Under the pieces are notes generated by a model. It saw only the letters and a list, made by a program, of their open reading frames with translations, was not told where the DNA came from and ran no database searches. A stretch of 64,000 nucleotides of DNA from Kryptolebias marmoratus (lineage: Eukaryota > Chordata > Actinopteri > Cyprinodontiformes > Rivulidae), in NCBI RefSeq assembly GCF_001649575.2, contig NC_051433.1, forward strand, positions 6,449,883-6,513,882, in the 5' to 3' direction. A program made the translations under genes and the position numbers. This document shows positions 26,081 through 39,597 of this stretch, piece after piece. The stretch's first letter is position 1. The number at the start of each line of letters is the position of its first letter.

Positions 26081-29000
26081 TCAGGATTAATAACTAATGG
26101 TTATTTTGAGTATAAATGTCATTATGATAATGAATGCCTTGTTGAATACTTAAAATATGTTAAACCTGAAATGTACAGTTATCTACTGCAGTCTAAAATC
26201 AGCTATGGTTTCATCAGATAAACTAGAATTGTTTAATGACTAATGTGCCTAAAAGGGTCCTGTGATAGTTTGCAAACGTACAAAAATACATCAATGAAGC
26301 TAAAAAAACCCAACAATAATTCATTTTGTCCAGTTTCATTTGTCTGAGTTTTGGTCTCACCATCTTTCAGTTTAATTTCTGCAAGCGATCAGGCTTGCAC
26401 CTCCATGCTGAAACCGGCGCGAGAGACATCTTTGAAGTGTGAACCACAGTTTGCACAGAGCAGATGGGCTGACGAATGTAACTCTTGACTGCTTTCTGCG
26501 TGTATCTGGCTGCCAAATCTCAGCGAGAGATGGCAGAACGGCTTGTGTGGGAATGTAGCGCACAGCAGCAGGAATCACCAGAACGGAGAGAAGCAAGAAA
26601 TTGGTTCAAATTGTTATCAAAATACAACGTCGCCAAACATATGCTGATTTAATTTGTGTTTTTTCAGCCACTGATTTTCTTGTTTCTCTGACACTTTGAT
26701 GCCGTTACTGATTCTCTGTGAGCATTAATGTGATGTTCTTCGAGAAGCGCTGGGGTATTTATGAAAAATATGGGCCTTTAAGATGAAACATGTTAGGGTA
26801 AATGTAATATAATCATAAAATCAGCTATACTCCTGATGTTATTAGTAAATGTGCACGAATATTGTTAATGCCATAACGCAAACTGTAAAAATCCCATTTA
26901 TCCCAGAGAAATGTCACTCACTGAGACACACTGACCTTTCTATGTGACAGAAATGACAACAAAAATTAAAAATGTGTGTCCACTGCTGATATTATTTTAA
27001 TATCATAGCAATTAGGGTGACTATTTATTTTTCTTAAACAAATATTTACACATTGCTTTTTTTATTGGATTGTTTGTTTTGTTTTTTGTTTTGTTTTTTT
27101 TGTTTGTTTTTTTTGGGGGGGGGGGTTGCACTTAATGCTCATGCTGTCCTGCCTGAATGCTCACAGTGATGCTACTATTTAATAGATGTGTTCTAATAAG
27201 TTTATTAATCACAACCTTTTGCTACTTTGATCAAATTCATGTGTGCGTTCTGCAATTGTTGGCTTTTAAATTGTGCTTACGTGAAACAAGATATTGTCTA
27301 ATTTTATTGAGCTGCTAGAAGATTAAAATATCAAAGATAAAGCATTTTGGAATTTAAATTTTCAAAAAGGGCTAAACGCAACAGGAGAAGGATACGTTTT
27401 TGTTGCACACTTTTAGTGTTACGCATTTTTGCACAGGAACTGGATAAATTTAGACAGCTACAACAAATAAGAATTAAGAGAAGTTGTTCCATATTTCATT
27501 ATTTAGTCAAGCCGATGTTTTAAACAAGGAATGTAAAAAATAAATAAATAACAACAAGCAACAACAACAACAAATCTGTGCACCCAGCAGTGCTGCAAGG
27601 TTACAGCACACAGTCAAGTAAAACTAATACCAATGTGCAGACAGATGGTGGCAACGCTTTGATGGTATTTAGGCATGCCTTGTGGTAACCATGACAACCA
27701 CGGTGAAAACGGGGGATCCCTGGTCCTCGGTGATGCAATGGGAATTAGGTTGCCTGGTATTTCAGGCTGTGAAATGAACACTCTGAGATTAAATTTCACA
27801 GCTTCTTGCCCAATGTGCACTGCTTAACTGTACCCCCGCATGTTTAAATGCACACACACACACACACTCTCTTTCTCTAAGGCTTTTACATGCACGTGCA
27901 TTGTTGGGAGATATGGAGAGCGGGATTAGGGATATCCTACTTATTTTTGCTTTGTGTGTTTTCAGCTGAAATCAGAGTTCACACAAATGTTTTCACAAAC
28001 AGAACGGTTCCTAAACCCAAGTTTCCCTCATTGATGTGTCTGCAATAGATGTTTTCTAATCAAATATTTGTCTGCAGCCTCAGCTAGGGAAGATTTTTAT
28101 TATATTACTGACAGGTGATTCATTGTCTGTGCATCCGGACATGGACAGAAACATCAGTTATTCCAACCTGACACCTGCTGAGAAAGGGGGGGAACGGAGA
28201 CATCATGTCTCTGAGGCAAAATTAAATCTCCTAAAGGACATTTCTGTATTGTTTTTTTTACGAAATCCACCAAAACAAATCTGGTCACACCCACAGATTA
28301 GCTAAACGTATTCAGACAAAACTACTAAGTTATGATAAACATCTTAGACTTTTTGCAGAATTATTATTAATAAGGTGTATACAGTTTTCCTTCAACGAGC
28401 TTTAAAGGCTTTTACTAGTAATAAAAGACACAAAAAACATACAGAAAATGAGACACAATTAACTGCAAAACAAAAGAACAAGAGTGCTTTTGATTTGGTG
28501 AGAATAGTATAAATCAAAATTGAAACAAAATACATAAATAAAAGGATGACTAGAAAACTTTTGCTTTAACCCAGGATCCTTAAAATTATGGTGACATGAC
28601 ATTATAACATATAAGATGGGCCTAAAATTTTACACTTTAAAAGGACTTGAACATAAGAAATAACAATATAAATCTTTGAAAGATGCCTATAATGACCTTA
28701 AACCTCAGTCAGATTTAAACAACAATATCTAATAAGTTTTCTAAATGATTCTTAACTCAACTTAAACATTTTTTACATCAACATAAATGTTTTTAAAGCC
28801 TAAACCAAACATGTCATCCAGGAGATCATGAAATATGTTTAATGAAACAATTTTACAAAGCAAAAGCAACTTTGCTTTTGTTGTTACTTATAAAAATGAG
28901 ATAAGAAATTACTGTTTAAATATATAATTTTTAAACTTGAAGGAACAATCTTTAAATGCTTGATGACTTGTAAACACCCAAATAAAACCTCCATAAATAA

Positions 29001-29444
29001 AACATGTCATGCATTTCCTTCACTCCTTATTCCACTAAATACATGTTCAGTGATCTTCATGCAACATTTTGCTGCTGCTCTCCTCCTGGACTTGTTGACA
29101 GATGTGAAAATGCGACCACATATCGATGATGACAGCGGCAGCGTTCTGTGTTACAGGGCCACTCAGCCTCCACTGGCATCGGTTTGCATTGAAATATTTA
29201 CCGATAACGCCACAACGGGCTGACTGGGGTAATGATTCAGGTCAGCGGAGATGACGAAGGATGAGCACAGCTGTGGGAAAAGACCCAATGACAAACACGT
29301 CCAGCGTGAGCTCACAGAAGCAGGGTTATATAAAACAATGCTACAGTGCTTTCAAATTTAATCTGCATTATTGGGAGTATTATTTATATCTGCCTGGCAG
29401 CCGTGGTGTGAACCGTTTTTCTCAGTAATTTGAAAAAGTGCAAA
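26081..29444. other. Gene-free stretch
   Basis: AT-rich, with a T/G-rich low-complexity block ending in G9 (about 27056-27126) and a short (CA)n (about 27852-27867). About 28960-29330 is more complex. No gene is supported. Confidence 0.4.
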
Positions 29445-29449
29445 ATTCA

Positions 29450-29640
29450 GTTTCGATTCAGTTTATTTATACTGAGCCAAGTCACAACAAAAGTCATCTC
29501 AGGGCACTGTACAAAACAGTCATGCAATACATTGATTATATCTGATTACTGAATAGCCTCCTGTTACCCTGAGCAGCAAGCAGACAGTGTAAAAGTAGCT
29601 GCTATTCGCCATGAATCACACTATGTAATTTAATGGGTTT
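29450..29640 (+). repeat. Interspersed repeat fragment (teleost type)
   Basis: TTTCGATTCAGTTTATTTAT followed by GCCAAGTCACAACAAAAGTC and ATCTCAGGGCACTGTACAAA matches the layout of the very common fish repeat that reads ATTCAGTTTATTTATATAGC, then TCACAACA, then AAGGCACTTTACA. Class not assigned; the right edge is approximate. Confidence 0.5.
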
Positions 29641-31349
29641 TATAACAATTAAAAAACCATCACAATGAAATCCAATCATTCAGCAAAGAAATAAGGTTCC
29701 CCCTGATTTATTTTTGATGCTAATGGATGAGCAATTCATCTTTTCTGAAAAATCCAAACAAAAGCAAACAAAGGAGAAAGCTTTCTGAGGACAGACTTCA
29801 AAGCACGAGTCCTCATTAGACAAGTCATCCCTTTGAAGAGCAAGCTCTCCTCGGTGTAAAGTAACAGATGGATCACTGTGAAAGCTCAGTTTTTCTCCCA
29901 CCGGGGTTTCTGCAATTATGAGCACATTAACAGAAAATATTGTCTTTGGCTTTGAATGTGTAGCATGCATGTGTCTGCAGCCGGTGACGATTGAAGCGAC
30001 ACAGTGAGCGCAGGCGTACACTTTTACTGACCAGGACAATCAATTTCACCAGCCGGCACGCTGCTGCTGACAGTCTCTGCAGAACCAAAATGCAACCATA
30101 AATCTTGTGTTAGTCAGTTTATTTGGCTCCATTAAAGGGTTTTGTGGATATTCTGAAGCAGGTTTTGACTTCAGTGGTAATAAAAACAAATAAAAAAATC
30201 AAACCAAAGTAAAAAAAAAAAACAGAAGAAGATGTATATTTATAGTTTGCAATTAGTCTTTTATTGCCAAATGCTTTGCAGCTTTATAAAATTTGTTTTG
30301 TATAATCTGTCCACTGGCTCATGATATATTTTGCTAACGCTAGTCAAATGAACACACACATGCAAAAACATCATCCTTTTGTTTTCAGCAGCTGGCAAAA
30401 AATAATGAATTTAAATCAAAATTAATTTTTAGAGCATATTTAAAAACAACCTTAGTTGACCAAAGTGCTGTCAAAAGTCTGAATTATGAAATTAATATTT
30501 AGCAAATCAGCAATAAATAACAACTAAAGTAAAATAAAAATAAATAAATAAATAAATAAATGTGATTGCACAATAAAATTAACATATTCGGCTTAATTGT
30601 GGCTAAAAGCCAGAGAAAAGGAGTGGATTTTACACTTCTCATACAGAAACAAACCTGCCTTCATGAGCCATCCATTTACAGAACGTGTCAGAATATTATA
30701 CAGATTCTCATGTATTGTCAGGAAAAAAGAGCAGAGTTGGACAGAAGAATGACACAAGCATAAAACATAAAAAGGATGCTCCCTTCAGTTTCACCTAAAT
30801 CAAGAAGGAAACAAAAACAAACCCGCCCGCTTCTGCAGGTGATGTGAAAGTTTACATATCTAAGATGACACTGATCTAGTTTTCCACTGAACCATTACAC
30901 TGTTTATAGTCAGGGTGATTTATTCTGTGCTCTGCCTCAGACTCCACAATGGCACAATTTAAATGGTGCTGTAGATTCTCAGTCATCCAGTTTATGATAA
31001 TTGTAAGACGTTCAAATTTGAGCATCTTTTAAGAGCTTTTTTTAAAAACCATACCCGGATGCCATTTAGCCTTCCTGCACAAAGAATCAGTTTTAAATAA
31101 CATAAAATGTTACAGCTGCAAATATTTTGTACACAATTTCTCAAAATAAATCCTAATTTTTTCTGTTTAATATCCATATGATTGTTTTGTTATTATTTTG
31201 AACTATCCAGCTTTGTCTACATTCAAAACATGTTGATGCATTTGAATGAAGAACACAATTTGTGACTTTAAATGTAGCTTTACACAGCACAAATATGTGT
31301 GAATACATGCATACAAGAACAAACTGTGTTTATCTTGAAGCATAAAGTC
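29641..31349. other. Gene-free stretch
   Basis: No gene is supported. It contains an (AAAT)n tract (about 30539-30561) and a family A fragment (30297-30402, listed separately). Confidence 0.4.
30297..30402 (+). mobile_element. Family A MITE, right-end fragment
   Basis: Retains only the module end and terminus: CCACTGGCTCATGATATATT, TTGCTAACG, then CACACACATGCAAAAACATC and a worn CAGCAGCTGGC terminal word. Confidence 0.5.
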
Positions 31350-32438
31350 CAACCTCACTTCTTAACAAAGTTGGGATAGTGTGTAACATAGTAAACACAT
31401 CAAATGTTGAAACTAAGAAACTGTACAACTACAGCCACAAATTTCTGAAAAGTTGGGACAGCACCGTGTTTCCCACTGTTAATCCTCTCCTCTTCTTTTA
31501 ACAACAGTCTATAAATGTCCAGGAACTGAGGAGAGCAGAGTTTTTTGTGGGGGAATGTTGTCCCATTTATGTCTGATGTAGGATTCTAGCTGTTCAACAG
31601 TCCTGAGTCGAATTAGCTGAATATTTTTGTTTAATGATGCGCCAAATGTTTTCAACTGGTGAGAGGTCTGGACTACAGGCAGGACAGTTCAGGACCCGGA
31701 CTCTTCTCCTACTCAGCCATGTTGTTGTAATGGATGCAGTCTGTGGTTTAGTATCGTCCTGATGAAATATCCAAGGCCTTCCCTGAAAAAAGACATTGTC
31801 TGGATGGGAGCATATTTTGTTCTAAAACCTGTGTCTACTTTGCCCTTCCAGATGTGTAGTCCAGAGGAACTAATGCACCCCCATACCAGCAGAGAGGCAG
31901 GCTTTTGAACTGTGTGCTGATGACAGGCCGGATGTATGGAGGACGTAAGTCCATGGTTTCCAAAAAGAATTTCAAATTTTGATTTGTGTGATCACAGAAC
32001 AGTTTTCTATTTTAAATAAGTTTAGGTCCAGAGAAGAGGATGGTGTTCCCATATACTCTAACCAGCAGAGAACTTTAACCAGCATTTTTGAACGACACGG
32101 TGGTCTGTTGAACAACTAGAATCCTAGATTAGTCAAGAGGGGAAAACATTCCCCTCCAAACTCACCAGCATCTGGTCTCCTTAGTTTCCAAACATTTACA
32201 AACTGAATCACAGTAGGAAACATGGCCCTGTCCAAACTTTTCTGAGTTGTATTGCTGCCATCAAATTCAAAATTATCTTTTTTTTTTCCTAAAAAATAGT
32301 ATAATTTCTTAGTTTTAAATATGATATGTTTACTACTCCAATGAGAATGAAACATGGATTTATGAGATTTGTAAATGAATGCATTTTGTTTTTATTGACA
32401 TTTTACACAACGTCCCAGCTTCTTTGAAATTGAGGTTG
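31350..32438 (-). mobile_element. Decayed Tc1-like transposon with fold-back structure
   Basis: Inverted termini CAACCTCA(C/A)TT...AAAG(T/C)TGGGA mark 31350 and 32438. On the minus strand, 31631-31699 encodes RVLNCPACSPDLSPVENIW, the C-terminal catalytic block of Tc1/mariner transposases (SPDLxPxExxW, with the last acidic residue of the DDE triad). Stop codons and frameshifts follow, so it is dead. The left arm (31350-31615) recurs inverted in the right part (about 32105-32438): both contain a TCTGAAAAGTTGGGACAG-like word and GGATTCTAG(C/T)TGTTCAACAG. The N-terminal half of the transposase is absent. Confidence 0.75.
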
Positions 32439-35400
32439 TTCATGTGCTTTTGTGATACAGTGCTACTTGTTCATTTACATGATCAAGCATATGCAGTAAT
32501 TCATGCACAGAACCAAGACAGCAGAAAGTGACACATTTATTTAAAAACATCCGCTCCGACTTTAAATGTGTCACGTTTGATTCTGTTCGCATTTGTTCTC
32601 TCGGCACATCTGACTTAACAAACAAGGAAATATTGGACACAGCTCATTCCACACCAAAGGGAGGTCTCACTCCTTCCTGTCGGTGCAATTGCCTTAGCTC
32701 AATGATTTATGAAAAGCAGAACAATCTGAGCACAGATGGGACGTAGATATAAATATTCTGACCAGTCACAAGGAAACCTCTGCTCCTATAGCTCGAGGTG
32801 ATCTGAAACGAGTCACGCCAAGTGGAGAAGAAATGTGTTGGAATAAGGTAGAAAAAATAAAATAAAATTCAAGCTAATTAATATAAGGTGTTTTAATTGC
32901 AATCAAAAGAAAAAAATCTAAAGAAGAATAAATTTCCAGCCTCTGATGTTAATCACATGTAATTTTATTGCTACTCTGCGTTTCATTTAGTTGTACATGA
33001 AGCAACTCGGGCACAGCCACAGTTGTTTACTGCCAACACCTGATCCAGGCAGCAGATTGCCCAGCCATCACATCAGTGCATCTCCTTTTTTTTCTTCTTC
33101 TTCTTCTGAGGTTTCCCAGGAGAATTAAAGGCAATTTTTCTGTGATGAAAAACCCTTCGAAAGCAAAATGCTCATTACACAGTTTCATTGATTTTAACAC
33201 CAAACCTACATCAGTTTGGATTATAAATCAGATAGAAAGACTGTCTCTGGATGGTGTTTTCAGAAACCAGTAGATAAACTGGATGACTGAAACAAACACC
33301 TGAGGGGTCAGTCTGTTTTGGATCTCTGCAGCTTAGTGGACATGTATGAAATATGGAAAAGATGTTGGCTAAGATCTTTAGAGCCAGAAGTTTACATTTG
33401 GAGACTGATTTCGTCCTTTGCACTTCAGAAGGTTCTGGTGTAGAGAAACTAAAAATTACATGAGGGTCAAAGCAGGATGTAACTTTTACTCTGAGTCATA
33501 ATTTTGAGATAGTATCATGATTTAGGTGATCTTTTGTTTTTTTTTTTCTTTAGAGTGGTGGGAAATGGCTTCCATACCCTTTGGATTACAGCCAACAGGT
33601 TTCCAGATTGATCTCATTTTTTTCCCTTTAACTCAGGCTAAGCTTTGACAACAGGCTGTAAGTAGGGCTGCACCGCTTCGACTTTAGGGAGACAACAAAA
33701 GAAAATCCACAACAGTCAGTGTCACAGAGAATATAAACAGTTTACCAATTTAAGAAAAATCTGTCCGTCAAACATTTTGACAACAATAATGTTTATCTTT
33801 GATCAGAGGAGACACCAGTGAAGCCGGCTGAAACAAAAAAACACAACAAACTGACAAATACTACCATGTGTGTTGGTGTGTGTGTGTGATTTATTGATGT
33901 TTATATTTTTGTTACATCCCACATACAACATCCTGCATTACTCTGCTCTAAAGCTCGGTGCAGCAGGTCTATATATAGGCTAATTATTATGCAAGACTAT
34001 CTTTTACATGAGCAGGCATGAAACATTCATTGAAAAGTAGAGGACTGAAGCCGCTGTACGGTTCTGGTCACAACAGTGACACTTTGATACAGTCCTCCAG
34101 CATGTAGTCGTCTAAACAGACCGACACTCCGGTCTTGGACTGTCACAAAGATGAAGTCAATCGAGCCTTAGGGGCTTTGACTCTGCCTGCTCAGCTGCTG
34201 CTGCTCCTGCTGCCATTTTGTCTACTGGCATGAGCCCTCACCATCTCATCTGGGCACTGCTTCTCTGACAAGGAGAACATGATTAACAAATAAATCTGGA
34301 TTTTCCAGAAGCAGACGACCTGGGCATCTGTTGTTGTTGTTCCTACCCGGTGAAAGATCCCTGGGAGAACTAATTTGCTCCTTCTTCTAATGAGCAGTTG
34401 GACAGACATACCTGCCCTGCTGCTGCTCCTCTGGGGATAAAGGCATTAAAAAACAGGATGTGCTATGTTGTACATCTTCAGGAAGAGGATGCAATAAAAG
34501 GCACATACCACTGCTTTTAGTGTCTAAATGAACACAATTTCATTCATTAAAAAATGTTTTAAAACAATCAAAATTTACACAAATTAGTCGCACAAAGTTT
34601 TCAGGCTTTTGATTTATTATAACAAAAGAAAAGTTTGATTAAATGAACTGAGCAGTTTATTTTGCTGACTTTAATAAATCAATACATAGTTTAAAACAAT
34701 TAATCAGTGAGCATTTAAGTCAGCATGAATCCACTAGAGGGCAGCAGATAGACTTTGCTCACACTCCTAGAACACAACGTTTCTACCATCTTGTTTCAAT
34801 CAGCTGCACAACTGGACTACAACAGACAGTAAAGTGACAAAAATTGAAAATGACAGCCACCCCTTGGTGCTGTTGTGCTTCTTTCCCAATTCATGTGACC
34901 GACTGACCCACCAACCTGAGATTAAGGATGTTAAGAAAAAGAATCACAAACTTGGAACAACTTGGAATTCAGGAACAGAAATGTGTTGTTTAGCAAGGTG
35001 TAAACGCTTAAGGTTTAATCATCCTCCCAACTCCAGAAATCTGCTTACACTTACGACCACTGGGATACTACATGATTATCCATAAACTATATACTGTTCA
35101 CCCTTCTGAGAACATAAAATTCAAGCTGAGCTAAGAGCAGCCACGGTGGGAATTATTGCGATGCAGAATGGACACATCTGGTGTCCAGATTGTCAGATAT
35201 GTTGGAGGCATCTTGTGTGTTTAGTTTTCAGGCTATAAGTAGATCCAATTAACTTTAGATGTGTGAGATCACGTCAGGTGACCCTTAAAAACGAGTTTTA
35301 ACTCTCCTCTATGCATTTGAGGGGATAAAAACAACTGGTACACACATAAAAAGAGGCAAGAAAATGGCTTTTGTGATACTCTATCAAAAATATTCCCTTT

Positions 35401-36290
35401 AAATTTTTCACACAATCTAATTGTTTGCAGTTAGGTTTATTTCAAACAATATTACCTACTTATGTCTGTCAAGCAAGCATGCTGTTTACAGTATAGAAAT
35501 TTGACAAAATCTAGCAAAACTAATAAGTATCTTTTTGACAGAGCTGTTTGGTTTTCTTGTGGCTTTACAGCCATTCAGTGACTTGACAAGCAATTCACAG
35601 AGAGGTTGTGTATCTTTCTGTTCGTAATTATGAGCCTGTCAGTGTTCGGTATTACTGAGGAGAGGAAGTGTCGGCTCAGCGAGGCGCGCTGAATGAAAAT
35701 CTCAGGTCACTGCTAGAGAGGGAGCCATCATATGACTGGAAAAAGGCCACAAAAGCCACATCTAAAAGTAACCCGTATGAGCACAGAATTAAAAAGACAA
35801 CTGAATCCAGGCCCAGAGAACAGTTCGAGTTAATGCCAACATGTCATACAAAGTGCAAATAGAAAAATGACGGTAAAGTATGGAAAGTAAAACACCTCGG
35901 GCTTCGTGTTTAACAGCGTACATGGACAAAGGTTACTGATTTTCATGAATACTGTGGGATTCTTAAAAGGAATATTGTGTAAGAATCTGCAGTCAAAGTT
36001 GAAAGCAGTTGTGAAAATAAAAGTTTCTCACAAATAATTCTGAATTCTCTCAGCTGCCTGCACCAAATTGCATTGCCCCAACTATTCACAGAAGTCTCCA
36101 AAAGCAACATTTCTAGTCCAAATCCTGTGCTAAAGATATAATCATGGCCATGTCTGCAAATAGTTTCATTAAGTTTATGAGTACAGAAAGACTAAAACCA
36201 ACCAGGGTCATCAGTTATAACTAACAAATACTATTTAGTCAACAATATCCATGACTTGTCGTACTGAGGGAATTGAATACTAACATCATA
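32439..36290. other. Gene-free stretch
   Basis: Mixed unique AT-rich DNA with a short (TG)n (about 33868-33889). About 34020-34440 is more complex. The perfect CTCF-like core at 34731 lies here. No gene is supported. Confidence 0.4.
34731..34744 (+). promoter_or_regulatory. CTCF-like motif, full core match
   Basis: CCACTAGAGGGCAG fits the vertebrate CTCF core CCACYAGRKGGCRS at all 14 positions. It lies about 17 kb upstream of kcna3, in unique-looking DNA. CTCF sites mark insulators and loop anchors; occupancy is not shown by sequence. Confidence 0.4.
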
Positions 36291-36294
36291 TTAT

Positions 36295-36625
36295 AATGAA
36301 AAAGGACAAACTTATAACCATTTCGATTAAACCTTGGAAATTACAATATGTGCAATCTCATCCAGTATGTTAAAGCTCGGAGTATGTGTTGTGAATGATT
36401 CTCAGCCAATACCACCCCAGTATTTGCTCAGTATTTGTTAAAATGGTTAAGGTATTGTCATTTTTGTGTTTCTTACAGTGAGTTGGCTATGTCAGCCATC
36501 TTGAATGGGGTTGAGTCCAAAAGTTAGCCACTTGTTGATGTACTCTGATTACAATCTGAGAATTTGATTAAAATTCATCACAACAGACAAATGAACACAC
36601 ACACACACACAGACATGCACAAAAT
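36295..36625 (+). mobile_element. Family A MITE copy, ends worn
   Basis: Runs from ACTTATAACCATTTCG and TTAAACCTTGGAAATTAC through GAGTATGTGTTGTGAATGAT and AGCCATCTTGAATGGGGTTG to a (CA)n-rich end. Both terminal inverted words are lost. Confidence 0.55.
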
Positions 36626-37586
36626 ATAAAATCAGTTTTGTCATTTCACCTTGGTGGACAAAAATAAAGGGGAGTAGTGTCAACTTTATTGGATTTCTGA
36701 ATGAAAGGTCTACAGGATACGGGGTACATACCTTTTATTCTTGTATAGTTTATAGACTACCCTCCTTATGGCCATGGAGTACTTAAAATGAATCTTACAG
36801 CTTTGACATTCTTTAACTGTGTGGTTATGTATATACAACTTGGTGATTAGAAATGTTTGCATCACTTCTTAATAAACATAATAAACATTTTCCTGTTCAT
36901 AAAATACGTAGCTGAAAGTCAGTGTCTCTCAGAAACATTCCATGTGGATGACAGAAAAAAGTCTTGGGGGGGAATATGACAGCATCCTCTTGTGTCAAGC
37001 TGTGTTTCCTACTTATTCTGTGTGTCACCCTGCAGCACCAAATTGCTGGGCAGTAGCAGTGAATCACAGCTGCAGGGCATTATTGGTAGGCACAGAGCCA
37101 GCCCACAGATATAGTGGCTGTAAAGAACAGCAGGCGATATCACAAACCCCTATTGTTGCAGAATGTCACTTGCTCTGACGTAAATCCTCCAACATTAAAA
37201 TTTCACACAAACCAGTGACTTTACTTACATCATTAAGGACAATGCATTCCTGCTCTGACAGTATGTGCAGTTTGGTACCATTTTTTTCAAAAATCTGGCT
37301 TTACAGTTTAAACAAAAAGGATCCAGATCATTGCAAATTTAAAGAGAGAGAGAGAGAGAGAAAACATAGCTGGTTAACTTGAATCAGAAACAATTAATGA
37401 TAGTTGATGGCAGATGACATTTAGGCATGACTACACAAAGATACCATTTCTATTCAACCATAAAAAAACAATAAGTGAAAAAAAAAAATACTCAGGAAAC
37501 AGTCTGAATACTCACTACATCATTGTGACATGGAAAACAAATGAGAGCTCATCTGACAGCAGTCATTTTTCTCAGGGAGATATATC

Positions 37587-37626
<40 letters not shown>

Positions 37627-37835
37627 AAACTTTGTATAAACAAACACTAACAAGATCGAATACATCCCTCGATCATCAGCTCACAACTGTAAACACAGAT
37701 GTGCTGAGAATCATATCATGTAACAGAAACAGACAAGCCAGAGACGGAAACACAATAGATGCTGCCTGACAGAGACACATGTGAGGACTGGCGTGGGATA
37801 TAAAAAGATATGAAACCACGGGTTGAGCTAGGGAA
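36626..37835. other. Gene-free stretch with microsatellites
   Basis: No gene. It contains an (AG)n run (37343-37361) and a long (CA)n run (37591-37625). Short open frames look like chance. Confidence 0.4.
37591..37625. repeat. (CA)17 microsatellite
   Basis: The longest perfect dinucleotide run in the window, uninterrupted over 35 bases. Confidence 0.95.
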
Positions 37836-37839
37836 GATG

Positions 37840-38395
37840 CACTTTTTGTGAAAATGCAGTGTGAATGCTGAGGGATGAACGAAGAAGCTGAAACTGAGTA
37901 AACGAAGCAGAAAATATTTTAAAAGCAGAAATAAGAAAAATGCTACCTTATAGCTAAAAGTATCAAAATACTAGCTAAAAGTACCACAATGTTAACTAAA
38001 AGCTAATACTAGCTAAAAGCTAAAAGCATAAAAAGCCAGCTAAAGCTAAAAATAACAGAATGGTGGCTAAAAACTAAAACTAGCAAAAGAAGATGAAAGT
38101 AGAGCAAGTATGCAGAAGCAGATTTTAAAGAGAACAAGGAAGGAGCTGAAGAGATCTTAATGTATTTCAGTTGGGAAATGATGGTTAATAAAGTTAAATA
38201 GTTTGAAAAGTAAAAAACAAAACAAACCACAAAGAAATCATAGCACCCATTTTCAGAATGATCCAAACATTTTAATGGATGAATGGCTAAAATAATATAA
38301 AAGTATTCAGAGGGAGTTAGATTGCAATTATAAAACATGAAAAAAACTATGTGAATGCTGACTCAGCGCTCACACAATAAAAGAAATGACCAGAG
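37840..38395 (+). mobile_element. Family B MITE, second copy
   Basis: Starts GTGAAAATGCAGTGTGAATG and ends GTGAATGCTGACTCAGCGCT followed by CACACAATA. The rear terminus is itself a partial palindrome whose complement reads TGTGAGCGCTGAGT, matching the front TGTGAATGCTGAGG. The interior is again TAGCTAAAAG-type units, then the shared AGAGATCTTAATGTATTTC block. Confidence 0.6.
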
Positions 38396-39597
38396 TTTCG
38401 AATCCAGCTGTAATATCATAATATCGTAAGATACTTCAGATAAAATGGATCTGGTCATACGGTTGACATGGAGTCAACAAGTTTGAACCTTCCAAGACGG
38501 TTAACTCTCAGACAGCTCGACATGAAATTATATAGAAGAGAATTTTTTGAATTCCTCTCCTTTGTAAGAAATGTAATCCAATGCAGAAACGGTTCCTTCT
38601 GTCACAGACAACGCAACCATTGTCCTCTGAGGTTAGGGAGCCCTTCCTGAAAGGCTATCTGCCCGGTGGCCCTGAGCTAATCTGACCTGGGCTCAGGGGA
38701 GGTCACGGGCCACATGCTTAGCCTGGTTTCGTCTGGTGGTCTGAGTTCAGATCCTTCAGGTCCTTACTCAGGTCAGGTGCTTGTTTTGCTTGAGATAAAC
38801 TGACAAAATAGCTTGAATCATTCTCAGAAAACTTTGTTTTTTTCTTCTTTGAAGTACAACACGATACTGCAGGCTGATGCAGATCCTCGTTAACTTCACT
38901 GAGATAATCGCCACACTGGATTTGAGGCCATCTTTTTTCTCGTGGACAGCGTGTGGAAAATAGCGTCTTCCATGCAGAGTTCCAATCCGAATATGATTCT
39001 CCATGACCACGGCGAGTACGAGGACGCTGTTGACCAGGAAAGCTAACGCTGGCTGAGAAAGATGACGTGCACTGAGCTGTGATCTACTCGGTCTTAGAGG
39101 TAATCAGTTCTGAATGTTTCATAGGATGAAGAATAAGCCCTCGCTTCCTGCTCGGTTCCACAAAGTCAGCTGTCTTTTCGAACGCTAGGTCCAAGTTGAT
39201 GTGGCTGATGAAGGCCAGATGTGAACTGCCAAAGCACACACCCTTTTTTTTTTTTCTTCTGAAAAAAAATCAGACTTACTGTGTTCCTTTACAAACAAAC
39301 ACAATGATCTGAAACTTTCTATAAAATACCAATGATGTCACTTGGTTACAGCCATCTTTACAGAAAAATAAGCATGAACACAAAATTTATCCAAGGGAAA
39401 TTAGAAAATGGGTAATATTCCACACAAATGAGACAAATGTCTTCTTTTTATCTACAAAACCTGCTATTAAAAAACATGAATATTTGTTCTTACATAAATG
39501 TGATATGGGCTCTCAGGATAACTCCATCTCATGACAATAATATATGAAGCATGCATTATTTTACAACTAAACAGTTTTAGATTCTCAAAATACATGT
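38396..39597. other. Gene-free stretch
   Basis: Unique-looking sequence; about 38620-39200 is GC-richer. No coding region, RNA gene or known repeat is recognised. Confidence 0.35.

Noticed and set aside
38700..38770. GAGTTCAGATCC word resembling a tRNA T-arm
   Set aside because: No A box, anticodon arm or acceptor stem pairs around it.
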